This document shows positions 5,653-5,725 of a DNA stretch of 5,725 nt, piece after piece. The notes beneath the pieces are model-generated. The model searched no databases and had not been told where the DNA came from. It saw nothing but the letters and a program-made list of their open reading frames with translations. How positions within the stretch are numbered: the stretch's first letter is position 1; each line of letters starts with the position of its first letter. Both the position numbers and the translations under genes were made by a program. The DNA lies in the NCBI GenBank assembly GCA_031271275.1, contig JAISWA010000193.1:1-5725 (forward strand). The letters run 5' to 3'. The stretch is from Clostridiales bacterium (GTDB lineage: Bacteria; Bacillota; Clostridia; Lachnospirales; WQUN01).

Positions 5653-5725
5653 AATTTGCGAAATTGCGCGGCATTCGCGCTTCCTTGCCTGTCGGGAATC
5701 TCGCTTCAAAATCCAACAAACGCAG
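5651..5725 (-). CDS. Possible C-terminal end of a minus-strand reading frame (partial)
   Basis: On the minus strand a frame open to the right edge gives 24 residues (LRLLDFEARFPTGKEARM then PRNFAN) and stops at TAA (5653-5651), exactly at the edge of the bidirectional terminator. Stop plus adjacent terminator is the expected layout for a leftward gene end. The stretch LLDFEARFPT recalls the N-terminus of IS1595-type transposases, so a truncated transposase fragment is an alternative. The match is short and from memory only. The function is unknown. Confidence 0.3.
   Translation of the reverse strand: MRLLDFEARFPTGKEARMPRNFAN

Noticed and set aside
5449..5709. 86-codon minus-strand ORF
   Set aside because: It passes through the bidirectional terminator and the tiny ORFs, and its sequence has no protein-family character.

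Overview
The window looks like a piece of a Bacillota chromosome, most likely Clostridia, with coding DNA of roughly 50% GC or slightly above. The grounds are a secreted protein with a copper-amine-oxidase-like N-terminal domain, an MBOAT plus DHHW (AlgX/AlgJ-like) acetylation pair, a biotin ligase without a DNA-binding domain, a strong GGAGGG Shine-Dalgarno in front of a TTG start, and classical hairpin-T-tract terminators. I cannot name a genus. All complete genes lie on the + strand.

Layout: (1) 2-88, C-terminal tail of an unidentified gene. (2) 161-1270, exported metallo-beta-lactamase-fold hydrolase with an N-terminal stalk-type domain, closed by a strong terminator at 1284-1316. (3) 1395-2801, MBOAT acyltransferase, with a possible promoter and a leader hairpin in front. 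(4) 2802-3046, a repeat-rich intergenic region: one copy of a dispersed 26-bp repeat, a 32-bp-period tandem duplication, and a 144-bp imperfect palindrome with perfect 16-bp terminal inverted repeats (MITE-like). (5) 3047-4411, DHHW/AlgX-like acetylation protein with a TTG start. (6) 4412-4564, four hairpin-forming tandem units of 19-20 bp running into a second copy of the dispersed repeat arranged as an inverted repeat. (7) 4559-5410, biotin--protein ligase, whose apparent ATG lies inside that repeat. (8) 5411-5725, no convincing full gene: two tiny overlapping ORFs (gene remnant or leader peptides), a bidirectional terminator at 5606-5652, and the tail of a possible minus-strand reading frame running off the window.

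The MBOAT and DHHW genes form the functional core. By analogy with AlgI/AlgJ/AlgX and related Gram-positive pairs, the MBOAT protein would move acetyl groups across the membrane and the DHHW protein would complete O-acetylation of an extracellular or cell-wall polysaccharide. The secreted MBL protein upstream has its own terminator, so a shared pathway is only possible. The biotin ligase is housekeeping. No previously undescribed multi-gene system is evident. The unusual content is the repeat architecture between the genes, particularly the 144-bp palindrome and the structured array that runs into the start of the ligase gene.
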